DNA from: Candidatus Bathyarchaeota archaeon
GTDB lineage: Archaea > Thermoproteota > Bathyarchaeia > Bathyarchaeales > SOJC01
Assembly: GCA_020351305.1 (NCBI GenBank)
Contig: CP070730.1
Span: 1,249,758 to 1,313,686 of the forward strand
Direction of reading: 5' to 3'
DNA: 63,929 nucleotides
Below the pieces are notes generated by a model. It saw only the letters and a list, made by a program, of their open reading frames with translations. It did not search any database and was not told the origin of the DNA. A program made the translations under genes and the position numbers. Each line of letters opens with the position of its first letter. Position 1 is the first letter of the stretch. Below are positions 7,865 to 16,353 of the stretch, piece after piece.

Positions 7865-9952
7865 TTATGGTAGTGTTACGGCGCCGAATTTCGAGATTAT
7901 GCGTACGATGTCGGAAATGTCTGTCACGTAGTCAGCGTTTACGTCACTCTTGCCGTATGACCATCTTGGATGTCCTGGTTCACTACCAAAGTCTGCAATT
8001 CCTTCCACAATGTCTGTGATGTCGACAACGCCGTCAAAGTTGGTGTCCTCTCTGAGGAATGGTGCCCAGTACGTGCTGCCTCTGTTGGCTGATACACGGA
8101 TTACCTGAGCAGTTGTATCGAATGAGTGGAAGACATATGGTCCACAGCCGATTAGAGCCGTCAAGAATGGGAATTCTGCAGGCTTTGCGTTGCCTGTGTG
8201 AGTGGTGTAGTCTACTTCCCAAGGACGGAATGCGTTCAGTGTTGTGTAGTTCATGCCAGCATAGATTTGTGGCGCACATAAAGCTATGTTGCCTAAGTAG
8301 GTTTCTACGTTGAACAGACCGGTTGCGTTGAACCAGACAGTCATGCGTGTTGATGAGTGTACGGTGGCGTTTACGTAGCTTGTTCCGATGAAGTAGAGCT
8401 GACGAGCGCTACTGCAGTTAACTGCGAATTCATAGTTAAATAGAATGTCTGATGTGTCGAAGACTTGGCCATCATGCCATGTTATGCCGTTTCGTAGAGT
8501 CATGGTGAGTTCTGTGCCGTCCACCCATTGTCCGTAGGTGTTTGTGCCATTCATTCGGCTGTAGCTCCAGTCACTTACCATCCAATTCACTGTCTCGTGT
8601 GTGAATGGATTTGTGACTATGCCACCGTCAAGAATGACTGACAGAACGTCGGCTTCGTAAGCAGATGAGAATATTGTGGGGTTAAGGTTGTCGACTGGTC
8701 CAGTTTCGTGATAGGTCATGTTCATTTTTGTCAGGTCAGTCCAGTGGATGAAGTTCTTTGTGAAGAAGTTGTTGGAGCCAAATCCTAGAGACTCAATCCA
8801 TCCGTGCACACCAGGTGCGTAAGCGTTGTGGTAGGCTCGTGAATACAGTGGGATGTAGGGCACGAGGAAGTAGAGATCCCATTGAATCTCATCAACTATC
8901 TCTTTCATGGCAGGCTTTCCGATCACGGCTGTGCCGTTAGGCCACTCCCAGTAGGCACAAGCATACAGCTTGTCTTCTAATGAGTTGTCATCAGTTCTTA
9001 GTCCTGGACTGTTCCAACCGTCGTAGAAGTCTGTGTCAGGGTGGAAGAACCAGTACAGATAGTCTGGATCTTTACCTAGACCCCAGCACAGGAAGTAGAT
9101 GTCGAAATCTCGGTTCATGAATACCCATTCTACCTCATCGTAGAAGCTTTCTGCATAGTTGTAGAAGTATTCATCAGTGCCATGGTATCCTGATCCTACG
9201 CTTGTAGGACCGAAGAAATCGTTCCAAGCTTCAACACAGAGGCCCGTAAGAGCCACAGATGGTGGGGCTTCTGATGGAGAAATTACGTATAATGGTCGCA
9301 TTTCGTTTCCATCAGATGTCTTCCAAAAGCCTGAAGAGTTGTCCATGTTCAATCCTGCTGGATCGGTTAGGACTTCATAGGCTAAAGTCGTGTTGTAAAC
9401 GACTGGTGGGACGTCAGTGTTGAAGTAGTATACGTTTGCTGGTGGGATGTTTGTGTCAAGTCGAACGTTGATAAACCTGTATAGCGTTGCGATCCAAGAG
9501 GTTTTCTGGCATCCGAGAAGTACGTTGAGGGCAAACCTGAAGTCGCTCTCGTTGAGCGGATACAGTTCGAACGATGGTGTACGGTTACCATAAGGTGCAC
9601 CAGTCATGTAGGGTTCATCTGGCGGACCAGCTAGAACTGGTGGAGTGTCCCTACTGTTAATGCCTAGGTAGCACATGTGGAAACCGGCGCTAGCACTGAT
9701 AGACCATGACATGTTTAGGTCTAGTTCGTCAACGTTGTCAGGGTCAATCATGCCGACCATGTTGTCAAGTTCGCCTGCTCTCGCTGCAACCATTGCGGTG
9801 GCTTCAGGATAGCTAATTTTGAGGAAGAGGTCGTCAAGTCGTGGGAAGTCGTCCAGATCAACATCAGCATAGACGGGGCTCATAGCTGCAAGGGTTGGTA
9901 GTACAAGTAATGCAATAGTCATAACAGCTGCTATTCTGAGTATTTTATGCAA
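7865..9952 (-). CDS. Circularly permuted family-5 solute-binding protein with C-terminal dockerin
   Basis: 695 residues; signal peptide 1-29 without a lipobox Cys. The family-5 (DppA/OppA-type) fold is present with its halves swapped. Residues 40-405 match the middle and C-terminal part of the family: ARAGELDNMVG (57-67), the Ala-rich LNVLLG helix, FDIYFLCWGLGKDPDYLYWFFHP (split around residue 294) and YIPLYSRAYHNAYAPGVHGW. Residues 420-632 match the N-terminal part: VDNLNPTIFSS, the DGTELTMTLRNG strand, WHDGQVFDTSDILFNYEF and CGPYVFHSFD. A dockerin follows (636-695). It diverges from dppBCDF across about 200 bp and is the evident receptor for that transporter. RBS: GGAGAAAGGAAA just before ATG 9952. 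No membrane anchor is seen. Confidence 0.85.
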   Translation of the reverse strand: MHKILRIAAVMTIALLVLPTLAAMSPVYADVDLDDFPRLDDLFLKISYPEATAMVAARAGELDNMVGMIDPDNVDELDLNMSWSISASAGFHMCYLGINSRDTPPVLAGPPDEPYMTGAPYGNRTPSFELYPLNESDFRFALNVLLGCQKTSWIATLYRFINVRLDTNIPPANVYYFNTDVPPVVYNTTLAYEVLTDPAGLNMDNSSGFWKTSDGNEMRPLYVISPSEAPPSVALTGLCVEAWNDFFGPTSVGSGYHGTDEYFYNYAESFYDEVEWVFMNRDFDIYFLCWGLGKDPDYLYWFFHPDTDFYDGWNSPGLRTDDNSLEDKLYACAYWEWPNGTAVIGKPAMKEIVDEIQWDLYFLVPYIPLYSRAYHNAYAPGVHGWIESLGFGSNNFFTKNFIHWTDLTKMNMTYHETGPVDNLNPTIFSSAYEADVLSVILDGGIVTNPFTHETVNWMVSDWSYSRMNGTNTYGQWVDGTELTMTLRNGITWHDGQVFDTSDILFNYEFAVNCSSARQLYFIGTSYVNATVHSSTRMTVWFNATGLFNVETYLGNIALCAPQIYAGMNYTTLNAFRPWEVDYTTHTGNAKPAEFPFLTALIGCGPYVFHSFDTTAQVIRVSANRGSTYWAPFLREDTNFDGVVDITDIVEGIADFGSEPGHPRWSYGKSDVNADYVTDISDIVRIISKFGAVTLP

Positions 9953-9954
9953 TT

Positions 9955-9966
9955 TCCTTTCTCCTT
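9955..9966 (-). promoter_or_regulatory. Strong ribosome-binding site for the solute-binding protein
   Basis: The minus-strand sequence GGAGAAAGGAAA lies immediately 5' of the ATG at 9952 and contains GGAG, complementary to the 16S 3' end. It fixes the start and suggests high expression, as expected for a receptor made in excess over its permease. Confidence 0.5.
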
Positions 9967-10157
9967 AATTTTCAGCAACTTTATTAGAACTGAGTCATGT
10001 TTAAAAAGTTTATGGAATATTTTTACATAAAAAAGTAACATGGAAAATCCAACTTGGTTGGGCCTTAACCCCTCAAAACAGGCACATTAGTGGCTTATAT
10101 CATTGAAGACTAAGACTTAAATATTGAGTGAAGCTCAGATAGGACGAGGAAAATCTC

Positions 10158-11180
10158 ATGGGATTTAGGGAATACCTAGCCAAAAGGATAATTGTTTCAT
10201 TCTTGGTCATATTTTTGGTAGCTACTCTCAACTTCTTGATTTTCATTGTTTATCCTGCAGATCCTACAAGGTACCTGTTGGATCCACAATTGGCAAGGAC
10301 GCCAGGCTTAGTAGATGTAATAAGGGATCAGTACGGCCTGAATGAACCTCTCCATGTAAAATACGTTAAATATCTTGGCAACATGTTTTCCTTCGGCATT
10401 CTTCCACCACACTTCGGTTACTCCTTCCAAACCCATGACTTCGTTGCCAACGAAATGGCGTGGCGCATGCCGTTGACAATTCTGCTTTTAGGCTTAGCTC
10501 TTGTAGGCAATGTAATTATAGGAATCCCACTTGGAATTTTTGCAGCTTCAAGAAGAGGAACCAAAACTGATGTAGCCGTTATCGGGGCAGGATTGTTCAC
10601 TTATGGTGTGCCAACTTTCTTTGTTCAACTGCTAATGATACTCTTCTTCATAAGCTTTGTTTATCAGACATACGGAATTAAAATCTTCCCAGCTGGCGGA
10701 TGGATATCTTATCCTAACCCTGAAGGCCTGATAAATGTCATGGGAGATATTCTATGGCACATGGCATTGCCAGCATTAACATTAGTTGTCGCGGGATTTG
10801 CAGGCTGGGCATTATACACAAGGAACATGTTGGTTGACGCCTTAACTCAAGACTACGTGGCTACTGCCCGCGCGAAAGGGCTTAGCGAAAGAACAATTCT
10901 CTTCAAGCACGCGTTTAAGAGCATTCATCCACAAGTTGCCACACTTTTAACGCTAAGTCTTCCAGGGCTTGTCACAGGTGCAATAATAACAGAAACAATC
11001 TTCGGTCTCGAAGGAGTTGGAAAATGGTATCTCTCTTCTCTCGACAGATCTAACCCAGATTTCCCAGTTGTGCAAGCAGTTCTTTTCGTGGTTGCCACTT
11101 TAGTCGTCGTCTGTAATCTTGTTGCAGACCTGTTATATGGTGTATTAGATCCTAGAATACGTGTTGGACAAAGAAGGTAG
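10158..11180 (+). CDS. dppB: Oligopeptide ABC transporter permease, DppB type
   Basis: 340 residues, the usual family length. N-terminal membrane helix (about 10-32), then the BPD_transp_1 core of about five helices. The permease EAA-like loop is clear as DYVATARAKGLSERTILFKHAFK (split at residue 245), which contacts the ATPases on the cytoplasmic side. First gene of dppBCDF. A TATA-like TTAAATAT is at 10115-10122 and GAGGA at 10146-10150 precedes ATG 10158. The substrate is probably short peptides, judged from family and neighbours, but family-5 systems also carry other solutes. Confidence 0.9.
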   Translation: MGFREYLAKRIIVSFLVIFLVATLNFLIFIVYPADPTRYLLDPQLARTPGLVDVIRDQYGLNEPLHVKYVKYLGNMFSFGILPPHFGYSFQTHDFVANEMAWRMPLTILLLGLALVGNVIIGIPLGIFAASRRGTKTDVAVIGAGLFTYGVPTFFVQLLMILFFISFVYQTYGIKIFPAGGWISYPNPEGLINVMGDILWHMALPALTLVVAGFAGWALYTRNMLVDALTQDYVATARAKGLSERTILFKHAFKSIHPQVATLLTLSLPGLVTGAIITETIFGLEGVGKWYLSSLDRSNPDFPVVQAVLFVVATLVVVCNLVADLLYGVLDPRIRVGQRR

Positions 11181-11189
11181 GAGACAAGT

Positions 11190-12779
11190 ATGAAACTTAA
11201 GAGCCCAATCAGCGAGTATCGAGTCCAGCTTTGGACAAGAAGAATCAAGAATTTCTGGTTAGACTATTCTCATAATAAAATTGGATTGGTAGGTTTGGTG
11301 ATCATCGTTGGATTTGTGTTTACAGCCGTTACCTCGCCTTGGCTCGCCCCTTACTCTGTAGAGGAGGTTAGACCAGATGCTCTCAAATATAACGCAGATG
11401 GCTATGCTGTACCCGCTTGGTATCCCATTTTCTTCCCAGCCACAGCTAACTACCCTCCACAGCATGAGCTTAAACTTAATTGGTCTATGGCTGCTGGTGA
11501 GCTCCCACAATCCTTAACTGCTAACGGGTCGGGACGATCATTCAGAGTTTATTATGACGCGAATATAACAGGAAGCTCTGATCCTGTAGAAGCCGTGTTT
11601 GTTTCGAAGTTTGAGTACCCCTATAAATACATGCGAATTTTTGAAATGCAGTTCACCTACAATCCTCGACCAGAGAGCTTTGTGGAGATTAGGAGGTTCA
11701 TAGCGGGGAAGTGGAGGGTAATAGGGACAACAGGTTCCATGCTTTGGAAAATCGAGTTTGAACTGGTTCGCCCAGACAACGCTACTTTTCCTTTCTGGGA
11801 TAATAACTGGGAAAGGAATAAGTATGTAAACCCCCACGCCTTGCCAGATTTTTCAGACGATGCTACAGGCGACACAATAACACTAATTTCAAGTGATCGT
11901 ACTCTACCACCGAAGCTTGGATATGAAGCTTGGGAAACTTCGCTAATGACAGCACACCTTTTCCTAAAGCCCGGGGAGTACCTAGTGCGTGCAAAAATAA
12001 CTTTCAAACCACCTGATGATATACCTGTAGAAGAAGCCGCAGGAAGCATTGAGATTTCAAACTTTGATGTTGAAATTAGGGGGCGCATACATGGGTTACT
12101 TGGAACTGACGCTTTTGGTCATGACGTATGGTCGCAGCTTCTTCATGGTGCTGCAATATCACTTCTATTCGGAATTTCCTCAGCAGCGATTGCTGTAAGC
12201 CTTGGAATACTTGTAGGTGTCACAGCAGGATTTGTTGGCGGCGCAGTAGATGAAGTAATGATGCGAATTGTTGACATACTCCTTTGTATCCCAGTCCTAC
12301 CTATACTACTTGTCTTGATTGCTGTTTTCGGTTATAGTCTTTGGTATTTGGTTCTCATTATCGCCATATTTGGATGGCAGGGATTATCCAGAGTCATAAG
12401 GTCTCACGTACTATCCCTACGTGAGATGGCGTTTGTAGAATGCGCAACAGCGTCTGGGGCATCCAAAGGATACATCATACTCAAGCACATTGTGCCCAAC
12501 GTATTACCCACAGCCCTTGCATCAATGGTGCTTTCAGTACCTGGAGCCATAATTCTTGAGGCTGCACTAAGCTTCTTGGGTTTCGGAGACCCGTTAGCAC
12601 CTACGTGGGGAAAAATGTTGCAAAACGCATACGCATTTGGGGCATTCTCGCCAACGAACTTAGCCTTATGGGACATATTGCCCCCTGGAATAGCGATCGT
12701 TTTGATATGTATGGGATTCGTCTTCCTGGGCCATGCTATAGACGAAGTAGTTAATCCTCGACTTCGGAGACGACGATAA
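11190..12779 (+). CDS. dppC: Oligopeptide ABC transporter permease, DppC type, with large extracellular insert
   Basis: 529 residues against roughly 280-310 for the family. Helix 1 (about 33-55) ends at the conserved SPWLAPYS. In ordinary DppC that is followed within some 40 residues by the HPLGTDxxGRD motif, but here the motif (HGLLGTDAFGHD, 301-312) comes only after about 245 residues. The intervening segment is soluble, rich in aromatic and beta-forming residues, carries N-glycosylation sequons and by topology lies outside the cell. The C-terminal permease core and EAA loop (REMAFVECATASGASKGYIILKH, split at residue 420) are normal. The insert could contact the unusual receptor or a surface scaffold. 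The start lies 9 bp after dppB. Confidence 0.9.
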   Translation: MKLKSPISEYRVQLWTRRIKNFWLDYSHNKIGLVGLVIIVGFVFTAVTSPWLAPYSVEEVRPDALKYNADGYAVPAWYPIFFPATANYPPQHELKLNWSMAAGELPQSLTANGSGRSFRVYYDANITGSSDPVEAVFVSKFEYPYKYMRIFEMQFTYNPRPESFVEIRRFIAGKWRVIGTTGSMLWKIEFELVRPDNATFPFWDNNWERNKYVNPHALPDFSDDATGDTITLISSDRTLPPKLGYEAWETSLMTAHLFLKPGEYLVRAKITFKPPDDIPVEEAAGSIEISNFDVEIRGRIHGLLGTDAFGHDVWSQLLHGAAISLLFGISSAAIAVSLGILVGVTAGFVGGAVDEVMMRIVDILLCIPVLPILLVLIAVFGYSLWYLVLIIAIFGWQGLSRVIRSHVLSLREMAFVECATASGASKGYIILKHIVPNVLPTALASMVLSVPGAIILEAALSFLGFGDPLAPTWGKMLQNAYAFGAFSPTNLALWDILPPGIAIVLICMGFVFLGHAIDEVVNPRLRRRR

Positions 12780-12781
12780 AG

Positions 12782-13738
12782 ATGGAACTTCTTAAACTAC
12801 AAAATCTTAAAATGTACTATGGAACCCTTAGAGGGGATGTACGCGCTGTAGACGACATCAGCTTCACGATGGAAAAGAAAGACACCGTGGGACTTGCAGG
12901 TGAGTCAGGATGCGGCAAAACAAGTGCTATGCTAGCCATATTACGATTACAGCCCCCAAACGCGAAAGTCAGTGGAGAGATTCTTTTTCAAGGAAAAAAC
13001 CTGTTGAAAATGAGTGATAGCGAGTTCAGAAAAAATATTAGATGGAAAAAGATCTCTACAATATTTCAAGGGGCGATGAACGCACTTCACCCCACGCTGA
13101 GAGTTGGAGACCAAATCACTGAGGCGATACTTGCCCACGAATCCCGGAGCAAACAGGAAGCCACGGAGATCGCTGGGAAGCTCTTCGATCTGGTTGGAAT
13201 TGGTTCAGAAAGATTAGACAGGTACTCACATGAATTAAGTGGAGGAATGAAACAGCGAACTATGATTGCCATGAGCCTAGCCTGTAATCCAGAATTAATA
13301 ATAGCTGATGAGCCTACTACAGCTTTAGATGTGATCATAGAAGCACAAGTTTTGAAAGTGATGAAGGAACTCCAAGAAAAGCTTGGTCTCTCTATGATAG
13401 TAATTTCACATGACCTTTCTATGATTGCAGAAACCTGTAATAAGGCTGCAATCATGTATGCAGGTAAAATTGTGGAGTTTGGGGGAATTGTCAAGGTCTT
13501 CACAGAACCCCTACACCCTTACACCCAGAAGCTAATTGCAGCGTTTCCAAGTATTCTCGGAAGTATGAGGGAACTTGCCTCAATAAGCGGATTCCCACCT
13601 GATTTGCTTTCACCACCTCCAGCATGTAGATTTCATCCAAGATGCCCCTATGCAATGAATATTTGCAGGAAGGAAGAGCCAAGATATATAGAGGCTGACC
13701 AAAACAGGTATGTTGCATGCCATTTAGTCAGTAGGTGA
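12782..13738 (+). CDS. dppD: Oligopeptide ABC transporter ATP-binding protein, DppD type
   Basis: 318 residues: Walker A GESGCGKT (about 40-47), ABC signature LSGGMKQR, Walker B LIIADEPTTALD and a switch His in VISHD. The C-terminal oligo_HPY region has four cysteines (ACRFHPRCP, NICRKE, VACHL), the pattern associated in some DppD/OppD proteins with an iron-sulphur cluster. The ATG at 12782 comes 2 bp after the dppC stop codon, so translation is probably coupled. Confidence 0.93.
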   Translation: MELLKLQNLKMYYGTLRGDVRAVDDISFTMEKKDTVGLAGESGCGKTSAMLAILRLQPPNAKVSGEILFQGKNLLKMSDSEFRKNIRWKKISTIFQGAMNALHPTLRVGDQITEAILAHESRSKQEATEIAGKLFDLVGIGSERLDRYSHELSGGMKQRTMIAMSLACNPELIIADEPTTALDVIIEAQVLKVMKELQEKLGLSMIVISHDLSMIAETCNKAAIMYAGKIVEFGGIVKVFTEPLHPYTQKLIAAFPSILGSMRELASISGFPPDLLSPPPACRFHPRCPYAMNICRKEEPRYIEADQNRYVACHLVSR

Positions 13739-13742
13739 GAAA

Positions 13743-14741
13743 ATGAACAACGAATCAGTTATGAAGATCAGTAACCTGAAAAAGTATTTCCCGATAAAAG
13801 TGGGCTTCATAAAATCTTTAGCATCAAAAGAGATTCCAGCGGTTCGTGCTGTTGATGACATCAGTTTTGACATCAGAAAGGAAGAAATTTTTGGTCTTGT
13901 TGGGGAAAGCGGATGTGGGAAAACAACTACAGGTAGACTCACGATAAGACTTCTAGAACCTACTGAGGGAAGCGTGTTTTTCGAAGGAAAAGACTTGGCA
14001 GTAGTTCCAAACGATGTGATGCGCAAATTGCGCCAGAAACTGCAAATAGTCTTCCAAGATCCGTATGAATCATTAAATCCGAGAATGAGCGTATTTGATA
14101 TCATAAGTGAACCGCTGCACATACAGAATATCACAGCAAGTGAAGAGCAGACTCGGGATAGAGTTCACAAGGTTATGGAGGAAATGGGATTGGTTCCTCC
14201 GGAAGAATTCTTGTATAGATTCCCCCATGAAATTAGCGGAGGTCAAAGGCAGAGAGTTGCTATCGCTAGAGCCTTTGTTCTAGGTCCAGAATTTATTGTT
14301 GCAGACGAACCTGTCTCTATGCTGGATGCTTCGATTAGAACTCAAGTCTTGAAGTTGATCAAGAAACTAGTGAAACAGTTCCATGTTTCATTCTTATACA
14401 TCACACATGATATAGCAACATCCCGTCATATGTGTAACCGTCTGGCAGTCATGTATCTCGGAAAAATCGTAGAGATGGGCCCCACGGAATCTGTGATAAA
14501 AAATCCCTTCCATCATTACACTGATGCTCTAATTGCTGCGGTTCCAGTTCCAGACCCAACTGCCCGAAGAATTGAAGTTGTAATCAAAGGGGAAGTTCCA
14601 AGCGCATTCAATCCTCCACCAGGATGCAGATTTCATACTAGATGTCCAAGAGCCCAAGATATCTGCAAAAAAGAAGAACCAGAGCTGATAGACTTGGAAA
14701 AAGAAAGATACGTAGCTTGTCATTTCCCCTTAGGGAAATAA
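13743..14741 (+). CDS. dppF: Oligopeptide ABC transporter ATP-binding protein, DppF type
   Basis: 332 residues: Walker A GESGCGKT, Q-loop in IVFQDPYESLNPRMS, signature ISGGQRQR, Walker B FIVADEPVSMLD, and an oligo_HPY tail with four cysteines (GCRFHTRCP, DICKKE, VACHF). It pairs with DppD as the nucleotide-binding heterodimer. It starts 4 bp after dppD and is the last gene of the operon; a convergent gene ends 34 bp downstream. Confidence 0.93.
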   Translation: MNNESVMKISNLKKYFPIKVGFIKSLASKEIPAVRAVDDISFDIRKEEIFGLVGESGCGKTTTGRLTIRLLEPTEGSVFFEGKDLAVVPNDVMRKLRQKLQIVFQDPYESLNPRMSVFDIISEPLHIQNITASEEQTRDRVHKVMEEMGLVPPEEFLYRFPHEISGGQRQRVAIARAFVLGPEFIVADEPVSMLDASIRTQVLKLIKKLVKQFHVSFLYITHDIATSRHMCNRLAVMYLGKIVEMGPTESVIKNPFHHYTDALIAAVPVPDPTARRIEVVIKGEVPSAFNPPPGCRFHTRCPRAQDICKKEEPELIDLEKERYVACHFPLGK

Positions 14742-14775
14742 TCCATCAAACTAAAGCTTCAGCTTCTATCTTAAG

Positions 14776-15180
14776 TCAATCTTTTTTCAGATGAGTGTAG
14801 ACATATAAGATAATCTCTGGCAGATTAACTCCAGCGATATACCCATTTATTAGCAAAAGCACACCTGCGGGTTCTAAAACCAATACTACTAGAAAGGGAA
14901 TGAACATAACAACAATCAGGGCTATTAACAAAGGCCAAAAAGGAGCCCCAGAGCCTACCGAAGATTGGCTAGCATTTAAACTACGGGAGTAAATATAGGC
15001 TTTAATAAAGAAGGAAGCAATAGCGAATAGAAATACCGTGACAAAATATAGCGACAATAAAAATAAATTGATAAAGAAAATGGCTGAGAATATCAAAGAA
15101 GCAGAAACTAAAATAACACTGAGGATAAAGAGTTTCTTACTCGTTTGATAAGTTAAATGATTAGTCTTGAAAAATCTCAA
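14776..15180 (-). CDS. Small membrane protein, unknown function
   Basis: 134 residues, with three or four predicted membrane helices (about 17-40, 42-62, 80-103 and possibly 105-125). No recognised motif. The start is TTG 15178-15180, overlapping the TGA of the gene at 15177 by TTGA, so the two are translationally coupled and probably act together at the membrane. The product is lineage-specific as far as I can tell. Confidence 0.6.
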   Translation of the reverse strand: MRFFKTNHLTYQTSKKLFILSVILVSASLIFSAIFFINLFLLSLYFVTVFLFAIASFFIKAYIYSRSLNASQSSVGSGAPFWPLLIALIVVMFIPFLVVLVLEPAGVLLLINGYIAGVNLPEIILYVYTHLKKD

Positions 15181-15680
15181 GACATTTCACCATTGTAAAT
15201 GGGGTAGCGCCGAGTCCATACTTGCCCTAATATTGGAACATGACGAATTATAATTGTAGTCTCAAAAATCCAAGTTTTCTCTAGGTCATTTAAGGGAAAG
15301 CGGTTTATGGGGACAGAGAAGTCCATCTCGATTGACTCATTCGAGTTAGGACTCAACAAAGCGACATAGCCTAAACCAGGACGTTTTGGGAAATAAGGTG
15401 GATTCCCATCTTCACGTGTCAGCCAAAATGCATTTACGCCAACATGTGTACCAACATAGTCAATTTTAAGAGTGAGTTCACTTGGGTTCTGTAGTAGAAG
15501 CTCTGTATGGATAAATACTGTAGATTCTTGAACCGTGTAATTCACGTTTTTCACACTCACTCCAAATACAATTGGCACAGCATAGGAGCGAAAGTATATT
15601 GTGGCAGCATCTACTATCATAAACATTGAAACTGCTGTAACTACAATAAGAAATATTGCGAAAAATTTTCGGAAAGACAT
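15177..15680 (-). CDS. Membrane-anchored LEA14-like protein, unknown function
   Basis: About 167 residues from ATG 15680 (MSFRKFFAIFL). A longer TTG start at 15710 is possible but would spoil the signal-anchor. One N-terminal hydrophobic helix (about 5-27) precedes an extracytoplasmic beta-rich domain with VNYTVQESTVFIHTELLLQNPS, resembling LEA14/WHy-type folds. It forms a two-gene unit with the membrane protein downstream. The promoter region is shared with the divergent gene at 15773 and carries two palindromes. Confidence 0.6.
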   Translation of the reverse strand: MSFRKFFAIFLIVVTAVSMFMIVDAATIYFRSYAVPIVFGVSVKNVNYTVQESTVFIHTELLLQNPSELTLKIDYVGTHVGVNAFWLTREDGNPPYFPKRPGLGYVALLSPNSNESIEMDFSVPINRFPLNDLEKTWIFETTIIIRHVPILGQVWTRRYPIYNGEMS

Positions 15681-15717
15681 CCTATTATCCCATTTACATA
15701 CGCGCACCAATGCATAC

Positions 15718-15741
15718 TAAAAGGTAATATATTACCTTTTA
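15718..15741. promoter_or_regulatory. 24-bp perfect palindrome in a divergent promoter
   Basis: The halves TAAAAGGTAATA and TATTACCTTTTA are exact reverse complements with no spacer. The AT-rich centre (TAATATATTA) could serve as a TATA element in both directions: the expected start sites, about 25 bp to either side, would give leaders of 15-25 nt to GTG 15773 (plus) and ATG 15680 (minus). A dimeric repressor bound here would control both genes. No known regulator is identified. Confidence 0.6.
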
Positions 15742-15750
15742 CTTTTGGTT

Positions 15751-15762
15751 ATTTCGCGAAAT
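15751..15762. promoter_or_regulatory. 12-bp palindrome ATTTCGCGAAAT
   Basis: Perfect palindrome 9 bp from the 24-bp one and 10 bp ahead of GTG 15773, near the expected plus-strand transcription start. It may be a second operator. Confidence 0.45.
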
Positions 15763-15772
15763 AAGTGAGGCT

Positions 15773-16186
15773 GTGAAAATTTTGGTTCATATTCAATTTG
15801 GGGCGCAAAGAGCCAAAGATCTGATTTTGTGGATACTCATTTTTTTAGGGATTAGCCTCAGTCACACGAATGCATATTTGATGGTTTTTATTTCGAATAG
15901 CGGTTTATTAATTTATACTATAATAGTATTTATTATAAGCCTAATATTCAGTATTTTCATCAAGAATCTGAAAGGAAGTTTATTTTTCGCATATGCATCT
16001 CTTGTAGCAGGGGCAATTATTTGTGCGATGATATTATTAACTCCGCCTATGATCCATGGGGGGGTTGAGTTGAGTACATTTGTCATGGAGGCGTATACTA
16101 CCCTTCTTGCGAAACTGTTTTTCATTGCCATTCCAGTGAATTTGTTCGCTGCCCTCTTAGGAAGCCTAATAAGCGGTGGCATCTGA
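15773..16186 (+). CDS. Small membrane protein, unknown function
   Basis: 137 residues from GTG 15773, with four hydrophobic segments (about 15-35, 42-62, 70-90 and 110-133), consistent with an integral membrane protein. No recognised family. It is divergent from the LEA14-like/membrane pair, with palindromic operators between, so it is likely co-regulated with them. Confidence 0.55.
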   Translation: MKILVHIQFGAQRAKDLILWILIFLGISLSHTNAYLMVFISNSGLLIYTIIVFIISLIFSIFIKNLKGSLFFAYASLVAGAIICAMILLTPPMIHGGVELSTFVMEAYTTLLAKLFFIAIPVNLFAALLGSLISGGI

Positions 16187-16329
16187 CCAACGTGCACAGA
16201 GGGACAATACAACAACTCCACATGTTTCAACTCACGAACTCGGTTGACATTATATCATGTGGTTTTCCGAAAATTCAAGATCTAGAAACTTAAGGCGATC
16301 ACCAATCATGTTATTAATATGTCAAGCAT

Positions 16330-16345
16330 TCTCACGATTGTGAGA
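16330..16345. promoter_or_regulatory. Inverted repeat TCTCAC-GATT-GTGAGA beside a TATA box
   Basis: A perfect 6-bp inverted repeat with 4-bp spacer, ending 8 bp before the TATA box at 16354. This is the usual place for an archaeal operator or activator site controlling the leaderless gene at 16382. Confidence 0.4.
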
Positions 16346-16353
16346 CAACACTA

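Noticed and set aside
10049-10061. Inverted repeat CCAAC-TTG-GTTGG between the divergent receptor and dppB genes
   Set aside because: Only a 5-bp stem, about 100 bp from either start, so it is close to what chance gives in this length. No second copy was noticed.
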